Positions 6,771 through 15,896 of a stretch of DNA of 50,805 bases are shown here, in pieces. The position numbers were made by a program, and so were the translations under genes. How positions within the stretch are numbered: the first letter of the stretch is position 1; every line of letters begins with the position of its first letter. The stretch comes from Clostridia bacterium (GTDB lineage Bacteria > Bacillota > Clostridia > Christensenellales > CAG-917): the NCBI GenBank assembly GCA_900763875.1, contig CAAFLX010000018.1, positions 1-50,805 of the forward strand. The letters run 5' to 3'. The notes under the pieces were generated by a model. It had not been told where the DNA came from. It did not search any database and was given only the letters and a program-made list of their open reading frames with translations.

Positions 6771-8717
6771 ATGGACAAACTTGCAAGAATGAAAGAAATC
6801 GTGTCCACTCTCAACGAGTGGGCAAGGCTATATTATGAAGAGGACGCTCCCGTTGTCGCCGACGCGGAGTACGACCGCCTTTACGACGAATTACGCAATC
6901 TCGAAAGGGAAGAGGGCTATTCCTTACCCAACAGCCCCACGCACAGAGTGGGCGGCGCGCCCAAGGGTAAATTTGAGCAATCGAAGCATCTTTTGCGCCT
7001 GTACAGCCTTGACAAATGCCAGTCGAAAGAGGAGTTTTTCGAGTGGTGCAACCGCATTGTCAAAGCCGTCGGATATTTGCCTACTCTCACTTGCGAGTAT
7101 AAATTTGACGGTCTTACGCTCAATATTTTGTATGAAAACGGCGAGCTTGTCAAAGCCTCCACAAGAGGCAACGGCGAAGTCGGAGAAGTTGTCACCGCAC
7201 AGGTAAACACCATAAAAAAACTGCCCAAAACCATTGATTATAAAGGCAAAATCGAGATTCAGGGCGAGGGCATTTTGCGCCTTTCGAGGCTCAACGAATA
7301 CAACCAAACCGCAACCGAACCTCTCAAAAACGCAAGAAACGGCGCGGCAGGCGCAATCCGCAACCTAAACCCCGAAGTCACAGCACAAAGAGGACTGTCA
7401 TTTTTTGCTTACAATATCGGATACAGTGACAAAACCTTTGCAACTCAAAGCGAAATGCGCGAGTTTTTGAGGGCGGAAGGCTTTGAAATCGAGGGCGATT
7501 TCGAGAGGGTAAAGGACGCCGAATCCGCAATGAAATATGCCGATAAAACCGGAGAAAAGCGTGAAAAACTCGACTATCTCATCGACGGAGTTGTGTTCAA
7601 AGTGGACGACGTGAGCTTGCGTGAAGAAATCGGTTTCACCGAAAAATTCCCCAAATGGGCGGTCGCCTACAAGTTTAAGGCGGACGAGATGACGACAACG
7701 CTTTCTGACGTCGAGTGGCAGGTGTCGAGGAGTGCAAAACTCAATCCCATTGCCATATTAGAGCCGGTGGATATAGGGGGAGTAACCGTGTCGAGGGCAA
7801 CTCTCAACAACTACGGCGATATCCTCAAAAAGAAGGTGAAAATCGGCGATAAAGTGTTTGTGCGCCGCTCAAACGACGTCATTCCCGAAATTATGGGCGT
7901 TGCAATCGAAAATCCCGAGGCAAAAGTCATTGAAAAACCTATGGTTTGTCCCGTTTGCCATTCTCCCGTGAAAGAAATTGGCGCATTTTTGTACTGCACG
8001 GGGGATAATTGCGCACCGCAAATCATCTCGAAACTAGACCATTTTGCCTCGAAAGACGCAATGGATATCGACGGATTCAGCGAGAAAACCGCCGAGCTTT
8101 TGTACAACGAAACGCACGTCGAAAACGCTGTCGATTTGATGAATTTGACTGCTATCGACCTCTTTGGTTTGGAGGGATTCGGCGATAAAAAAATAGGCAA
8201 TTTGCTTGCCGCAATCGAAAAATCAAAGCGCACGACTTTGGATAGATTTATCTTTGCGCTCGGCATCGAGGGCATAGGCAAAAAAACGGCAAAAGACCTT
8301 GTGAAAAAGTTTAGAACGCTTGAAAATTTGCAAGAGGCATCGCTTGCGGAACTTGGCGCGGTGGACGGAATCGGCGAGATACTTGCAAACAACGTTTTTG
8401 AATATTTCCGTGATTCTAATAATGCGGATTTTGTCAAACGCTTGCTCGATTGCGGAATTGAATTTGAGGAAAACGCTCAAAAACAAGGAGTGTTTTCGGG
8501 GCTGAAAGTGGTGCTTACAGGCTCGCTTCCCACTTATAAGAGAGGCGAGGCGACAAAGCTCATCGAGGACAACGGCGGAGAGGTTGCCGCGTCGGTGTCA
8601 AAGAACGTAAATATTGTTCTTGCAGGCGAGGACGCAGGTTCAAAACTCGAAAAAGCGCAAAAACTCGGCATTAAAATCATCGACGAAAACGAATTTAGAA
8701 AAATGCTGGGAATTTGA
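6771..8717 (+). CDS. ligA: NAD-dependent DNA ligase LigA
   Basis: Seals nicks in DNA using NAD+. The adenylated lysine is K111 in the motif EYKFDG (KxDG). It is followed by STRGNGEVGEVVT and, further on, the OB-fold region. A four-cysteine zinc site lies at CPVCHSPVKEIGAFLYCTGDNC. Helix-hairpin-helix repeats follow (FALGIEGIGKKTAKDLV, ELGAVDGIGEIL), and a C-terminal BRCT domain starts at about residue 570 (FSGLKVVLTGSLP). The 648 residues are slightly short for the family. The stretch SLDKCQSKEEF replaces the more usual SLDNAF form near residue 80. The pcrA-ligA pairing is common in Bacillota. AAGGAT precedes the start by about 10 nt. Confidence 0.96.
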   Translation: MDKLARMKEIVSTLNEWARLYYEEDAPVVADAEYDRLYDELRNLEREEGYSLPNSPTHRVGGAPKGKFEQSKHLLRLYSLDKCQSKEEFFEWCNRIVKAVGYLPTLTCEYKFDGLTLNILYENGELVKASTRGNGEVGEVVTAQVNTIKKLPKTIDYKGKIEIQGEGILRLSRLNEYNQTATEPLKNARNGAAGAIRNLNPEVTAQRGLSFFAYNIGYSDKTFATQSEMREFLRAEGFEIEGDFERVKDAESAMKYADKTGEKREKLDYLIDGVVFKVDDVSLREEIGFTEKFPKWAVAYKFKADEMTTTLSDVEWQVSRSAKLNPIAILEPVDIGGVTVSRATLNNYGDILKKKVKIGDKVFVRRSNDVIPEIMGVAIENPEAKVIEKPMVCPVCHSPVKEIGAFLYCTGDNCAPQIISKLDHFASKDAMDIDGFSEKTAELLYNETHVENAVDLMNLTAIDLFGLEGFGDKKIGNLLAAIEKSKRTTLDRFIFALGIEGIGKKTAKDLVKKFRTLENLQEASLAELGAVDGIGEILANNVFEYFRDSNNADFVKRLLDCGIEFEENAQKQGVFSGLKVVLTGSLPTYKRGEATKLIEDNGGEVAASVSKNVNIVLAGEDAGSKLEKAQKLGIKIIDENEFRKMLGI

Positions 8718-8827
8718 CAATTTCGTTGCAAAAACGTTTTGACAACTTTTTGCAGGGTGCGACTGACTTCTGCAAGTATTTTCAAAATAACAAGCGTTTT
8801 TCAAAATAAATATTTAATTTTACTCTT

Positions 8828-8849
8828 AAAAAGGCACTTGTGCCTTTTT
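8828..8849 (+). terminator. Rho-independent terminator after ligA
   Basis: AAAAAGGCA/TGCCTTTTT around a CTTG loop, followed by more T. It could act in both directions. The stretch 8718-8936 otherwise contains only the yicC promoter. Confidence 0.8.
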
Positions 8850-8877
8850 ATTTTGCGCAAAAAAATGGCACAACTTG

Positions 8878-8906
8878 TTGTGTTTGTTTTTTTATTATGA
8901 TATAAT
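8878..8906 (+). promoter_or_regulatory. Promoter of the yicC-rpe gene run
   Basis: TTGTGT, 17 nt, TATAAT. The -10 box is perfect, and the predicted leader is about 24 nt. Confidence 0.65.
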
Positions 8907-8936
8907 ATCAAAAACTTATTAGGCGGGCACACGCAT

Positions 8937-9812
8937 ATGCACAGTATGACAGGCTATGGCAAGGGCGTTTCCAAACGTGACGGAAAGACCATAACCATAG
9001 AGATTAAAACCGTAAATCACAGATTTTTGGATTGCAATATCAAACTTCCTCGCAACTTTTTGTTTGTTGAGGACAGCGTGAAAAAAGCCGTATCGACGGC
9101 AATTTCGAGAGGTCATGTGGACTTGTACCTCACCTACGAGCAGAGCGCAGTGGACGAGGGTGCGTACACGGTGGACGTTGAGCTTGCAAACAACTATTTG
9201 TCGGCGGTCAAGACGCTTTGCGAGGGCACGGCTTTGCCAAACGACGTCACCGTGTCAACTCTGCTGCGAGTGGGCGATATAGTGACGAGAGAACAGGCGG
9301 TTGAAGACGAAGATTTGCTTGCCGAGATGACAATCGAGGCTGTTCAAGCCGCACTTGCCAACCTCAAACTTATGCGCGAAAAAGAGGGACAATCTCAAAA
9401 AGCGGACATTGCGACCAAGCTCAACGCAATCGAGGCTTGCCTTGACAAAATCAAAGTGTTTGCGCCGATGGTGGTGGAAGATTATCGCACACAGCTCAAC
9501 GCGCGCATTGCAGAGGTTGTCGAGCCGACGCTCATTGACAAGCAACGTCTTGCAACCGAAGTTGCGCTCTATGCCGACCACTGCGCAATCGATGAGGAAA
9601 TCACAAGGCTGTCTACTCACATTGCCAATATGCGCTCCTTGCTCGATTCTGCCGAGCCTGTCGGAAGAAAAATGGAATTCCTCGTGCAAGAGTTCAACAG
9701 AGAAACCAACACAATCGGTTCAAAAGCAAACGATATGCGCATCACAAACGAGGTGCTTGCCATAAAGAACGAAATTGAAAAAATGCGCGAACAAGCCGCA
9801 AACGTCGAGTGA
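8937..9812 (+). CDS. yicC: YicC/YloC family endoribonuclease
   Basis: A 291-residue member of the YicC family, reported to act as endoribonucleases in RNA turnover. The N terminus MHSMTGYGKG and KTVNHRFLDCNIKLPRNF are hallmarks of the YicC N-terminal domain. The C-terminal DUF1732 domain shows EEITRLSTHIANMRSLLDSAEPVGRKMEFLVQEFNRETNTIGSKAND. It opens the conserved run yicC-gmk-rpoZ-coaBC-priA-def-fmt. The ribosome binding site (AGGCGG) is moderate. The alternative start at M4 would fit the family equally well. A 17-nt alternating purine-pyrimidine tract (8927-8943) spans the start codon. Confidence 0.93.
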   Translation: MHSMTGYGKGVSKRDGKTITIEIKTVNHRFLDCNIKLPRNFLFVEDSVKKAVSTAISRGHVDLYLTYEQSAVDEGAYTVDVELANNYLSAVKTLCEGTALPNDVTVSTLLRVGDIVTREQAVEDEDLLAEMTIEAVQAALANLKLMREKEGQSQKADIATKLNAIEACLDKIKVFAPMVVEDYRTQLNARIAEVVEPTLIDKQRLATEVALYADHCAIDEEITRLSTHIANMRSLLDSAEPVGRKMEFLVQEFNRETNTIGSKANDMRITNEVLAIKNEIEKMREQAANVE

Positions 9813-9824
9813 GGAATCTAGGCT

Positions 9825-10415
9825 ATGCAAATGGAAAAGGGTATGCAAAACAAAGGACTGCTCATCGTCGTGTCGGGGTTTAGCGGAGTGGGCAAAAGCA
9901 CGGTTATAGCAAAAATGTTTCAGAAGATGCCGAATTTGAGATTTTCGGTGTCCTGCACCTCTCGAAAGCCGAGAAAAGGCGAGCAAGACGGCGTTGACTA
10001 CTACTTCATCACCGAGGACGAGTTTGTCAAAAAGGCCGACAACGACGAGTTTGTGGAGTACACGCGCACGTTTACAAACTGCTACGGCACTCTCAAATGC
10101 GAGGTGGAAAACAAGCGCAATCAAGGCTATGACGTGTTGCTTGACATAAACAGCGTGGGCGCGATGAACATCAAAAATTATTATCCCGACTGCGTGACGA
10201 TATTCATCAATCCGCCATCTTTGGAGGAACTCAAAAAACGTCTTATCGGCAGGGGGAGCGAAACGCCCGATTCTCTCAAAAAACGCCTTGACGAAATCGA
10301 GTTTGAAAGAAAAAGCATACCGTATTATGACTTTGTGGTGATAAACGACGTTGCAGAGGATTGCGCCGACAAGATTGTCAACTATCTCGAACAAAGGCGC
10401 GCGCAACTAGGTTGA
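9825..10415 (+). CDS. gmk: Guanylate kinase
   Basis: Phosphorylates GMP to GDP with ATP. The 196 residues fit the family. The P-loop reads GFSGVGKST (usually GPSGVGKGT). SCTSRKPRKGEQDGVDYYF is the GMP-binding region. LDINSVGAMNIK replaces the common LDIDVQGA. IFINPPSLEELKKRLIGRGSET is the lid. GAGGAA lies 10 nt upstream of this ATG; later in-frame ATGs (residues 3 and 7) are possible. It follows yicC by 12 nt. A 194-nt gap before rpoZ (10416-10609) holds no convincing gene; a 20-codon frame there has no clear start signal. Confidence 0.94.
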   Translation: MQMEKGMQNKGLLIVVSGFSGVGKSTVIAKMFQKMPNLRFSVSCTSRKPRKGEQDGVDYYFITEDEFVKKADNDEFVEYTRTFTNCYGTLKCEVENKRNQGYDVLLDINSVGAMNIKNYYPDCVTIFINPPSLEELKKRLIGRGSETPDSLKKRLDEIEFERKSIPYYDFVVINDVAEDCADKIVNYLEQRRAQLG

Positions 10416-10609
10416 TTCGATGCCAAAACCAAACGATAGGGGCGCAATGAGTGCAAAGCGTTTGGGAGCGGTCAAAGCCTAAAAACACATTACAAAACGA
10501 GAAGATTCTAGTCGGAAATTTCGTTTGAAAACCGAGCGTTCGACTTGCGTAAAGAACGACAAGCAAACAAATAAAAAACTAATTCACATATTTTCGGAGG
10601 AACAAAACT

Positions 10610-10804
10610 ATGATGATCGATCCACCAATCGACAAACTCATCAAACATGCAGAGTGCAGATACGCACTCACCGTCGCCGTGGCAAAGCGCGCTCGCGAGC
10701 TTGCAACCACCGAGAGCAACTACCTTGAAAACAGCGGTTTGAAACCCATCTCGCTTGCTTGCAAGGAAGTTTACGACGACAAAATCAAAATCGTTCACGA
10801 CTGA
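10610..10804 (+). CDS. rpoZ: RNA polymerase omega subunit
   Basis: A 64-residue protein that helps assemble and stabilise RNA polymerase. MMIDPPIDKLIKHAECRYALTVAVAKRARELA matches the omega signature, in which the polar R-x-x-L-x-x-x-x-A-K-R-A-R segment binds the beta' subunit. Placement between gmk and coaBC is standard. A strong GGAGGA lies about 8 nt before the start. M1 and M2 are both possible starts. Confidence 0.93.
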   Translation: MMIDPPIDKLIKHAECRYALTVAVAKRARELATTESNYLENSGLKPISLACKEVYDDKIKIVHD

Positions 10805-10876
10805 TTGACGATTCAACATTTTCAAATCTGTCTTTAAGGTTTTGATTTTTGCAAATCTCGACAAAGCGAGGGTATT

Positions 10877-12061
10877 ATGCTGTACGGAAAAAACGTTGTT
10901 TTGGGCGTAAGCGGCGGTATCGCGGTCTACAAGGCGTGCGAAATCGTGTCTAGGCTGAAAAAACTGGGAGCGAACGTTGACGTTGTTATGACTGACAACG
11001 CTCGCGAGTTTGTCACGCCCTTGACCTTTCAAACGCTTGCAAAATCCGCTGTCGTGACAAATGCGTTCGAGCCTGTCAAAGAGTTTGACATCAACCACAT
11101 TTCGCTTGCAAAGAAGGCGGATATTTTGGTTGTTGCGCCTGCGACTGCAAACGTCATTGCAAAGTTTGCAGAGGGTATTGCCGACGATATGCTCACGACC
11201 ACGTATCTTGCCTCCAACGCGCAAAAGCTCGTGTGCCCGGCAATGAATTGCAATATGTACGAGGACGAGGCAACGCAAAAGAATATGCAGACTCTCAAAG
11301 ATAGAGGCGTGCAATTTTGCGACGCGACTTCGGGAGTGCTGGCGTGCGGCGACATCGGAAAAGGACGTATGGCAGAGCCTTGCGACATCGTTGCAAAAAT
11401 CGTCGATTTGCTCACTCCCGTGCAAGATTTTCACGACAAACGAGTGCTTATCACATCGGGCGGCACTGAAGAAAAAATCGACGGAGTGCGAGTCATTGCC
11501 AACCATTCCAGCGGCAAAATGGGCAAGGCACTTGCCGAGGCGGTCGCTCAAAGGGGCGGTAGCGTCGTGTTTGTGTACGGCAACGTGAAGGTTGCTTTGC
11601 CAAATTGCGTTGAAAAAGCGATTCACGTCACCTCGACTCAAGATATGCTCGATGTTTGCACGGCGGAATTTGCCTCTTGCGACGTTGCCATTATGGCTGC
11701 CGCGCCTGCAGATTATAGGGTGAAAGGCGAGTTTTCGGGCAAGATTAAGAGCGACACGCTCACGCTGGAACTTGTCAAAAATCCCGATATCGCAAAGACG
11801 CTCGGAAAAAGAAAAGAGGACAAAAAACTTGTCATTTTCTCGGCTGAAACCGACGATTTGATTGCAAACGCCAAAGCGAAACTCAAAAAGAAAAACGCCG
11901 ACCTCGTGGTTGCAAACGACGTGACTATGGAAGGGGCGGGCTTTGACGTTGACACGAATATCGCAACAATCATCGACAACGACGGCAATATGTTCGAGAG
12001 CGGAAAGGTGAGCAAGAGAGTGCTCGCCGACCTCATTCTCGACAGAGTGGTTGCCCTATGA
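10877..12061 (+). CDS. coaBC: Bifunctional phosphopantothenoylcysteine decarboxylase / phosphopantothenate-cysteine ligase
   Basis: Carries out two steps of coenzyme A synthesis. The N-terminal CoaC half is an FMN-dependent decarboxylase: GVSGGIAVYKACE, the catalytic histidine in INHISLAKKAD, PATANVIAKFAEGIADD and PAMNCNMYED. The C-terminal CoaB half (from about residue 185) has ITSGGTEEKIDGVRVIANHSSGKMG and later KKNADLVVANDV. The 394 residues are typical. The stop overlaps the priA start by 4 nt (ATGA), so the two are translationally coupled. Confidence 0.96.
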   Translation: MLYGKNVVLGVSGGIAVYKACEIVSRLKKLGANVDVVMTDNAREFVTPLTFQTLAKSAVVTNAFEPVKEFDINHISLAKKADILVVAPATANVIAKFAEGIADDMLTTTYLASNAQKLVCPAMNCNMYEDEATQKNMQTLKDRGVQFCDATSGVLACGDIGKGRMAEPCDIVAKIVDLLTPVQDFHDKRVLITSGGTEEKIDGVRVIANHSSGKMGKALAEAVAQRGGSVVFVYGNVKVALPNCVEKAIHVTSTQDMLDVCTAEFASCDVAIMAAAPADYRVKGEFSGKIKSDTLTLELVKNPDIAKTLGKRKEDKKLVIFSAETDDLIANAKAKLKKKNADLVVANDVTMEGAGFDVDTNIATIIDNDGNMFESGKVSKRVLADLILDRVVAL

Positions 12062-14232
12062 TTTTGGAGGTCATTGTCAACATCTCAAACAGCGACGTGG
12101 ACAGGACTTTCGACTATCTCGGAGAGGACGTGCCCATAGGCAGCCGCGTTGTTGTCGAATTTGGCAAAAAACGCTTGATCGGATTTGTCATAGGCAAAAA
12201 GGAAAAATCCGAGTTTGCCGACCTCAAAAAAGCTCAATATCTCGATTCGCCCATAAGTCCCGAACAACTGGGACTTATGAACTTTATGCGCAAGACGTAC
12301 AATCTGCGCTACATCGACGTGTTGCGGTTGTTTGTCCCACAGCAGTTGAGAGAGGAAAAAGACCCCGAATATACGAGGAAATTCCTCACTGTTGACGACT
12401 CAAAGCCGCTTGAACAACTCAAAGAAATCGTGGGCAAAAGAGCGGAAAAACAACTGCTTGCCTTGGACTATATCGCATCCAATGGCGGTCAGTTTTTGAG
12501 TTTTTTGAACGCGAAATTCGGAGTGAGTGCAATAAACGGTTTGCGTGATAAAAACGTGGTGATCGAAAGCGACGTACACGAGCGTTCAACTCCGCTCAAA
12601 ACCTTGCAAAAGGAAAGAAAACACATCGTTTTGACTGCGAAACAAGCGTCTGCCGTTGACACTTTTTGCTGTGGTAAAGGCACGTATTTGTTGCACGGCG
12701 TGACCGGTAGCGGCAAAACCGAAGTGTACGAAAGCGTCATCGAGCGTATGATCGCGCAAGGCAAAACAGCAATTATGCTCGTGCCCGAAATATCGCTTAC
12801 CCCTCAAATGCTGGGGCTGTTTAGGGCAAGATTCGGCGACGACGTGGCGATTTTGCACAGCGGTTTGAACGCAAGCGAGAGATATGACGAGTGGAAACGC
12901 CTAAAAACGGGCAAGGCGCACATCGCAATCGGGGCAAGGTCGGCAATCTTCGCTCCGCTTGAAAACATCGGCGTTATCATCATCGACGAGGAGCACGATA
13001 CAAGTTATTTGTCCGAGTCCAATCCTCGCTACGACACAAAAACGGTGGCGGAATTTAGGGCAAAGGCGAACGAGGGCGTGCTTATTCTCGGCTCGGCTAC
13101 GCCGGATATGGAAACATACCTCAAAGCAACAAACGGAGAGTACGGGCTTGTTACGCTCCCCGAACGCATATCCAAACACAAGTTGCCCCAAATGGAAATC
13201 GTGGATATGACTGACGAGTTCCGTCACGGCAACAGAAGTTTGTTTTCTCTTGCTTTGCAAGAGGCTTTGAAAGAAACAATCGCAAAAGGCGAGCAAGCAA
13301 TGCTCTTTCTCAACCGTAGGGGTTTTGCCTCGTTTATACGATGCAAAGAGTGCGGCTACATCGCAAAGTGCGAGGATTGCGACATTTCGCTCACATACCA
13401 TAAAGAGGACAACGAGCTGAAATGCCACTATTGCGGCAGAAGATACCACGCGCTTACAAAGTGCCCTAATTGCGGGAGTCACGAGATAAAACAAGGAAGA
13501 ATCGGCACTGAAAAAGTGGTCGAGGAGCTAAAAAACCTTATACCCGACGTGCGCACTCTGCGTATGGACAACGACACCACAGTGCGAAAGGACAGCTATT
13601 TCAAGATATTGTCCGCGTTTGCAAACAAGGAAGCGGACGTGCTTGTCGGCACGCAAATGATTGCCAAAGGTCACGATTTTGCAAACGTGACTCTTGTTGG
13701 AATCTTGGAGGCGGACGCGGCGTTGTATTTCAGCGACTACCGTTCGAGCGAACGCACTTTTCAGCTCATAACCCAAGTTGCAGGAAGAGCAGGCAGAGCA
13801 GAAAAAGAAGGTAGAGTTATTTTGCAAACCTATGCGCCCAAACACTACGTTTTCCGCTTTGGCAAGACTTACGACTATATCGGGTTTTGGAAAAAGGAAA
13901 TCAACACGCGTATGGTGACCAAATTTCCGCCGTTTACCAAAGTTGTGCGAATTTTGATGTCGTCCGTCAACGAGCAGGACGTGGTGGACGTGGCAAGATG
14001 CGTGTACAAGGGCATGCAAAATCTGCAACAAGAAAGCGGAAAATTTGTGTATCTCGGCGCAAGCAGGTCGCCTGTTACTAGAATGAACGGACTTTGCCGC
14101 TATCAGGTCTTGGCGCGAATAGAACCAAAACAGTTTGAGCAAATAATCGGCAACATTTATTCGCTTGCCGATGAGAATAAATCGAAAAAATGCAACGTGT
14201 TCGTTGAAATCAATCCACAAAGTTTGATTTGA
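12058..14232 (+). CDS. priA: Primosomal protein N' (replication restart helicase PriA)
   Basis: Reloads the replisome at stalled forks. An N-terminal DNA-binding region is followed by Walker A GVTGSGKTEVY and the DEEH box IIDEEHDTSY. A zinc-binding insert carries eight cysteines (CKECGYIAKCEDCD, CHYCGRRYHALTKCPNC). Helicase motifs V/VI appear as VGTQMIAKGHDFANVTLVGILEAD and LITQVAGRAGRAEKEGRVILQT. The 724 residues are near the usual size. The start overlaps coaBC, and def begins 18 nt after its stop. Confidence 0.96.
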   Translation: MILEVIVNISNSDVDRTFDYLGEDVPIGSRVVVEFGKKRLIGFVIGKKEKSEFADLKKAQYLDSPISPEQLGLMNFMRKTYNLRYIDVLRLFVPQQLREEKDPEYTRKFLTVDDSKPLEQLKEIVGKRAEKQLLALDYIASNGGQFLSFLNAKFGVSAINGLRDKNVVIESDVHERSTPLKTLQKERKHIVLTAKQASAVDTFCCGKGTYLLHGVTGSGKTEVYESVIERMIAQGKTAIMLVPEISLTPQMLGLFRARFGDDVAILHSGLNASERYDEWKRLKTGKAHIAIGARSAIFAPLENIGVIIIDEEHDTSYLSESNPRYDTKTVAEFRAKANEGVLILGSATPDMETYLKATNGEYGLVTLPERISKHKLPQMEIVDMTDEFRHGNRSLFSLALQEALKETIAKGEQAMLFLNRRGFASFIRCKECGYIAKCEDCDISLTYHKEDNELKCHYCGRRYHALTKCPNCGSHEIKQGRIGTEKVVEELKNLIPDVRTLRMDNDTTVRKDSYFKILSAFANKEADVLVGTQMIAKGHDFANVTLVGILEADAALYFSDYRSSERTFQLITQVAGRAGRAEKEGRVILQTYAPKHYVFRFGKTYDYIGFWKKEINTRMVTKFPPFTKVVRILMSSVNEQDVVDVARCVYKGMQNLQQESGKFVYLGASRSPVTRMNGLCRYQVLARIEPKQFEQIIGNIYSLADENKSKKCNVFVEINPQSLI

Positions 14233-14250
14233 ACACGGAAGGATAGATGT

Positions 14251-14709
14251 ATGGCAAAACGCATTATTGTCAAAGTTCCCGACCCTGTTTTGACAAAAAA
14301 ATGTAGGGAAGTGGACAAGTTCGACGAGCGTCTTTGGATGTTGCTCGACGATATGAAAGACACCGTAAAAGCGGCAAACGGCGCAGGGCTTGCCGCTCCG
14401 CAAGTCGCAATTCTCAAACGCGTATGCGTGGTGGACACCGAGGACGGCTATTTTGAGCTTATCAACCCGATCATCACCTCGCAAAGCGGCGAACAAACCG
14501 GTCTTGAAGGTTGTTTGTCCGTGCCCAAAAAGTATGGCGAAGTGACAAGACCTATGAAAGTCAAAGTCACCGCGCTCGACAGATTCGGCAAAGAGCAAAA
14601 ATACAAAGTCGAGGGATTTACGGCAAGGGCTTTTTGCCATGAAATCGACCACCTTGACGGAATCGTGTACACGTCAAAATGCACCGAACTTTTGGACGAA
14701 AAGGAATAA
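14251..14709 (+). CDS. def: Peptide deformylase
   Basis: Removes the formyl group from nascent protein N termini. All three metal-site motifs are present: GAGLAAPQV, EGCLSV (metal-ligand Cys) and HEIDHLDG (two metal-ligand His and catalytic Glu). The 152 residues are typical of the short type 1 enzymes. It pairs functionally with fmt, 89 nt downstream, which adds the formyl group to initiator tRNA. Confidence 0.97.
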   Translation: MAKRIIVKVPDPVLTKKCREVDKFDERLWMLLDDMKDTVKAANGAGLAAPQVAILKRVCVVDTEDGYFELINPIITSQSGEQTGLEGCLSVPKKYGEVTRPMKVKVTALDRFGKEQKYKVEGFTARAFCHEIDHLDGIVYTSKCTELLDEKE

Positions 14710-14798
14710 ATCGTCATTCTAACCACTCCAATCGCACGGAAAATCGTTTGTGGTAAGCGAGATAAGAAACAAAGCACAAGCGGCATAAGGAACAAAAT

Positions 14799-15734
14799 AT
14801 GAAAATCGTGTTTATGGGCACGCCCGACTTCTCGGCAATCGTGCTTGAAAAACTAAATTCGGTATATCCCGTATCCGCCGTCGTGACGGGGCTTGACAAG
14901 CCCGTCGGGCGCGGATATCAACTCAAACCATCTCCGCTCAAAGTCAAGGCGCAAGAGCTTGCCATTGACGTTTTACAATACGAAAAAGTATCGCGCGAGG
15001 GCATCGAGGATATGCAAAATCTCAATCCCGACGTGGTTGTCACGGCGGCTTTCGGTCAAATTTTGAGCGAAAAGTTTTTGTCGATTCCAAAATTCGGCGT
15101 GCTTAACGTGCATGCGTCCCTGTTGCCAAAATACAGAGGTTCGTCCCCCATTCAGTGGTCTATTATCAACGGCGACGAGGAGAGCGGAATCACCATTATG
15201 CGCACCGTAAAAGCCGTGGACGCAGGGGATATTTTGCTCAAAAAAGCAACTCCGATTGGCAAAAAAGAGACCGCAGGGGAACTTTTTGACAGACTTGCGG
15301 TTCTCGGCGGAGAGGCGATTGTAGAGGCAATACGATTGCTCGATAGCGGCAAAGCGACATTCACGCCGCAAGACGAGAGCCTGGCAACGCATTGCTCGAT
15401 GATATCCAAAGACGACGGCAACATCGATTTTGCAAAAACCGCTCGTCAAATCGACTGCTTTGTAAGAGGTATGACTCCGTGGCCGTCGGCATACACTCAC
15501 GTTTTTGGAAAAACGCTCAAAGTTTTCGACGTCGAAAAAGTCGATTTTTCGGGCGATATTTCGCAATATGAATCGGGGCAAGTTGTTGGAGCAAACTCCA
15601 AAGAGGGGTTGTTTGTCAAAGTTGCCGACGGCGTTATTAGGCTTTGCGAAATTCAGCTCGAAGGCTCGAAGCGTATGAGCGACACGGCGTTTTTGCTTGG
15701 AAGAAACGTTGAAGTCGGCACGAAATTTGAGTGA
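14799..15734 (+). CDS. fmt: Methionyl-tRNA formyltransferase
   Basis: Formylates Met-tRNAfMet from 10-formyl-tetrahydrofolate. The N-terminal Rossmann domain starts MKIVFMGTPDFSA. The active-site motif NVHASLLPKYRGSSPIQ contains the catalytic Asn and His, and AVDAGDILLKK supplies the Asp. The C-terminal OB-like domain (from about residue 205) binds tRNA. The 311 residues are typical. AAGGAA lies 6-7 nt before the start. The 162-nt gap to rsmB holds a short direct repeat (TAACCTAAAA twice) and no clear promoter. Confidence 0.96.
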   Translation: MKIVFMGTPDFSAIVLEKLNSVYPVSAVVTGLDKPVGRGYQLKPSPLKVKAQELAIDVLQYEKVSREGIEDMQNLNPDVVVTAAFGQILSEKFLSIPKFGVLNVHASLLPKYRGSSPIQWSIINGDEESGITIMRTVKAVDAGDILLKKATPIGKKETAGELFDRLAVLGGEAIVEAIRLLDSGKATFTPQDESLATHCSMISKDDGNIDFAKTARQIDCFVRGMTPWPSAYTHVFGKTLKVFDVEKVDFSGDISQYESGQVVGANSKEGLFVKVADGVIRLCEIQLEGSKRMSDTAFLLGRNVEVGTKFE

Positions 15735-15896
15735 TGTCACTTTAATAAAACGGGCAAAAACGATACTTTGCAACGAAAAAACGGAGAGAAAATAACCTAA
15801 AATTATAACCTAAAAACTGCACACATCTCAAACACAGTTAAGATAAAACAACACGCAAAATATTGCGATTAAGAATACGAAAAATTAGGACAGAAG

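Noticed and set aside
10426..10482. 20-codon frame between gmk and rpoZ
   Set aside because: It has only a weak AGG upstream, no recognisable sequence and no positional counterpart in related gene orders.
10508..11641. Minus-strand open frame of 377 codons
   Set aside because: It overlaps rpoZ and coaBC on the other strand and matches no protein family; a shadow frame.
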